The translations under genes were made by a program, and so were the position numbers. Below the pieces are notes generated by a model. It was not told the origin of the DNA. It saw only the letters and a program-made list of their open reading frames with translations, and did not search any database. This document shows positions 5,683 through 6,400 of a DNA stretch of 6,400 nucleotides, in pieces; position 1 is the first letter of the stretch; each line of letters opens with the position of its first letter. The stretch spans positions 1 through 6,400 of the forward strand of contig JAFQDY010000230.1 in the NCBI GenBank assembly GCA_017399325.1, read 5' to 3'. Source of the DNA: Oscillospiraceae bacterium. GTDB taxonomy: Bacteria > Bacillota > Clostridia > Oscillospirales > Oscillospiraceae.

Positions 5683-6400
5683 ATGTCTACAATTCGCAAC
5701 ATTTGCCTGCTGGGCCATAGCGGCAGCGGCAAGACTGCTCTGGCTGAGAGCCTGCTTTACATGACCGGTGCCATTGACCGTATGGGCAAGAATGCCGACG
5801 GCAACACCGTTTGTGATTACGACCCCGAGGAGATCCGTCGTAATATTTCTATTTCTACTTCCGTAGTTCCCGTGAACTACAAGAATGTAAAGTTCAACAT
5901 TTTGGACACCCCCGGTGGCTTTGACTTCTCCGGCGCTGTTGTGGAAGCACTGCGCGCTGCTGACGCTGCCGTTTTGGTGGCCTCTGCCAAGGACGGTATC
6001 ACTGTCGGCTTTGAAAAGGCGTGGAAGTACTGCGAAGCCCGCAAGATGCCCCGCTTTGTTTACATCTCCAAGTTGGACGAAGACAACTCCGACTTCAATG
6101 CCACTTTGGACGCTCTGCGCGAAAAGTACGGCAACAAGATCGCGCCCATCGTCATTCCTCTGCTGGGCGGCGGTAAGGTCACCGGCCTGATCGATGTGCT
6201 GACCCGCAAGACTTACAGCATTCAGAACTTCAAGAGAGTGGATATGGCGCTGCCCGCTGAAAAGGAAGCCGTTGTTGACGAGTTCACCGAGGCGCTGAAG
6301 GAATCCGTTGCCGAGACCGACGAGGCTTTGATGGATAAGTTCTTCGCAGAAGAACCCTTCACCTACGAAGAAATGGTCGGCGGCCTGAAGCAGGGCGTTA
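5683..6400 (+). CDS. EF-G-like translational GTPase, N-terminal part (3' end outside window)
   Basis: The frame is open from ATG 5683 to the right edge and gives 239 residues of the G domain. Seen motifs: P-loop GHSGSGKT (11-18), switch I region DYDPEEIRRNISISTS (45-60), G3 DTPGGFDF (75-82), and a G4 position reading SKLD (129-132) where NKxD is usual. This matches the EF-G-like (EF-G2/'translation factor GTPase') group common in Clostridia, not canonical FusA, which begins with AHIDAGKTT and has DTPGHVDF. The histidine of DTPGH that activates water in canonical EF-G is replaced by G79. Full members are about 690 residues, so roughly a third is present. All 18 lysine codons are AAG, unlike rlmB, pointing to high expression. 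It has its own promoter after the rlmB operon terminator. Role in ribosome translocation, recycling or rescue is not settled by sequence; the fusA symbol is withheld for that reason. Confidence 0.9.
   Translation, partial: MSTIRNICLLGHSGSGKTALAESLLYMTGAIDRMGKNADGNTVCDYDPEEIRRNISISTSVVPVNYKNVKFNILDTPGGFDFSGAVVEALRAADAAVLVASAKDGITVGFEKAWKYCEARKMPRFVYISKLDEDNSDFNATLDALREKYGNKIAPIVIPLLGGGKVTGLIDVLTRKTYSIQNFKRVDMALPAEKEAVVDEFTEALKESVAETDEALMDKFFAEEPFTYEEMVGGLKQGV

Noticed and set aside
5683..6400. Calling this gene canonical fusA (EF-G)
   Set aside because: The P-loop context GHSGSGKT, DTPGGFDF and the switch I region match the EF-G-like group, not canonical EF-G with AHIDAGKTT and DTPGHVDF.

Overview
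The window reads as ordinary chromosome from a moderately GC-rich Gram-positive anaerobe. Gene content and protein flavour (dimeric-type glycyl-tRNA synthetase, a Clostridia-style EF-G-like GTPase, consensus sigma-A promoters, strong AGGAGG ribosome binding sites) suggest Bacillota, class Clostridia, most likely the Oscillospiraceae/Ruminococcaceae (Faecalibacterium/Gemmiger-like). The lineage is an inference from protein resemblance. I see no mobile element, CRISPR array, tRNA or rRNA.

Layout from left to right: (1) the 3' end of glyS on the plus strand; (2) a perfect 12-bp hairpin with T-tracts on both sides, serving as a bidirectional terminator; (3) ftsH on the minus strand, convergent with glyS, whose 5' end is interrupted by an in-frame TAA at codon 49, between the first membrane helix and the extracytoplasmic domain; (4) a roughly 210-bp divergent promoter region; (5) rlmB (23S rRNA 2'-O-methyltransferase family) followed 11 nt later by a 689-residue membrane protein, forming a two-gene operon that ends in a 14-bp-stem terminator; (6) a roughly 155-bp intergenic region with a near-consensus promoter and a leader hairpin; (7) the first 239 codons of an EF-G-like GTPase that runs off the right edge.

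Most genes serve protein synthesis and quality control: tRNA charging, rRNA methylation, a translational GTPase and the membrane AAA+ protease FtsH. The unusual member is the 689-residue protein at 3419-5488. It keeps the eight-helix order and domain echoes of a P1B-type (heavy-metal) P-type ATPase. However, the phosphorylated aspartate motif (DKTGT), the GDGxND hinge and the CPC transport motif are absent, and the actuator domain is shrunk to a short linker. It has also gained a long acidic cytoplasmic N-terminus with four T-x-R-[M/I]-[D/E] repeats. It looks like a pseudo-P-type ATPase, probably a sensor, scaffold or regulatory membrane protein rather than a pump; I do not recognise it as a named family.

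The two strongest leads are this pseudo-ATPase and the premature stop in ftsH. The latter could be a sequencing error, a real null or partial allele, or a split/readthrough gene.
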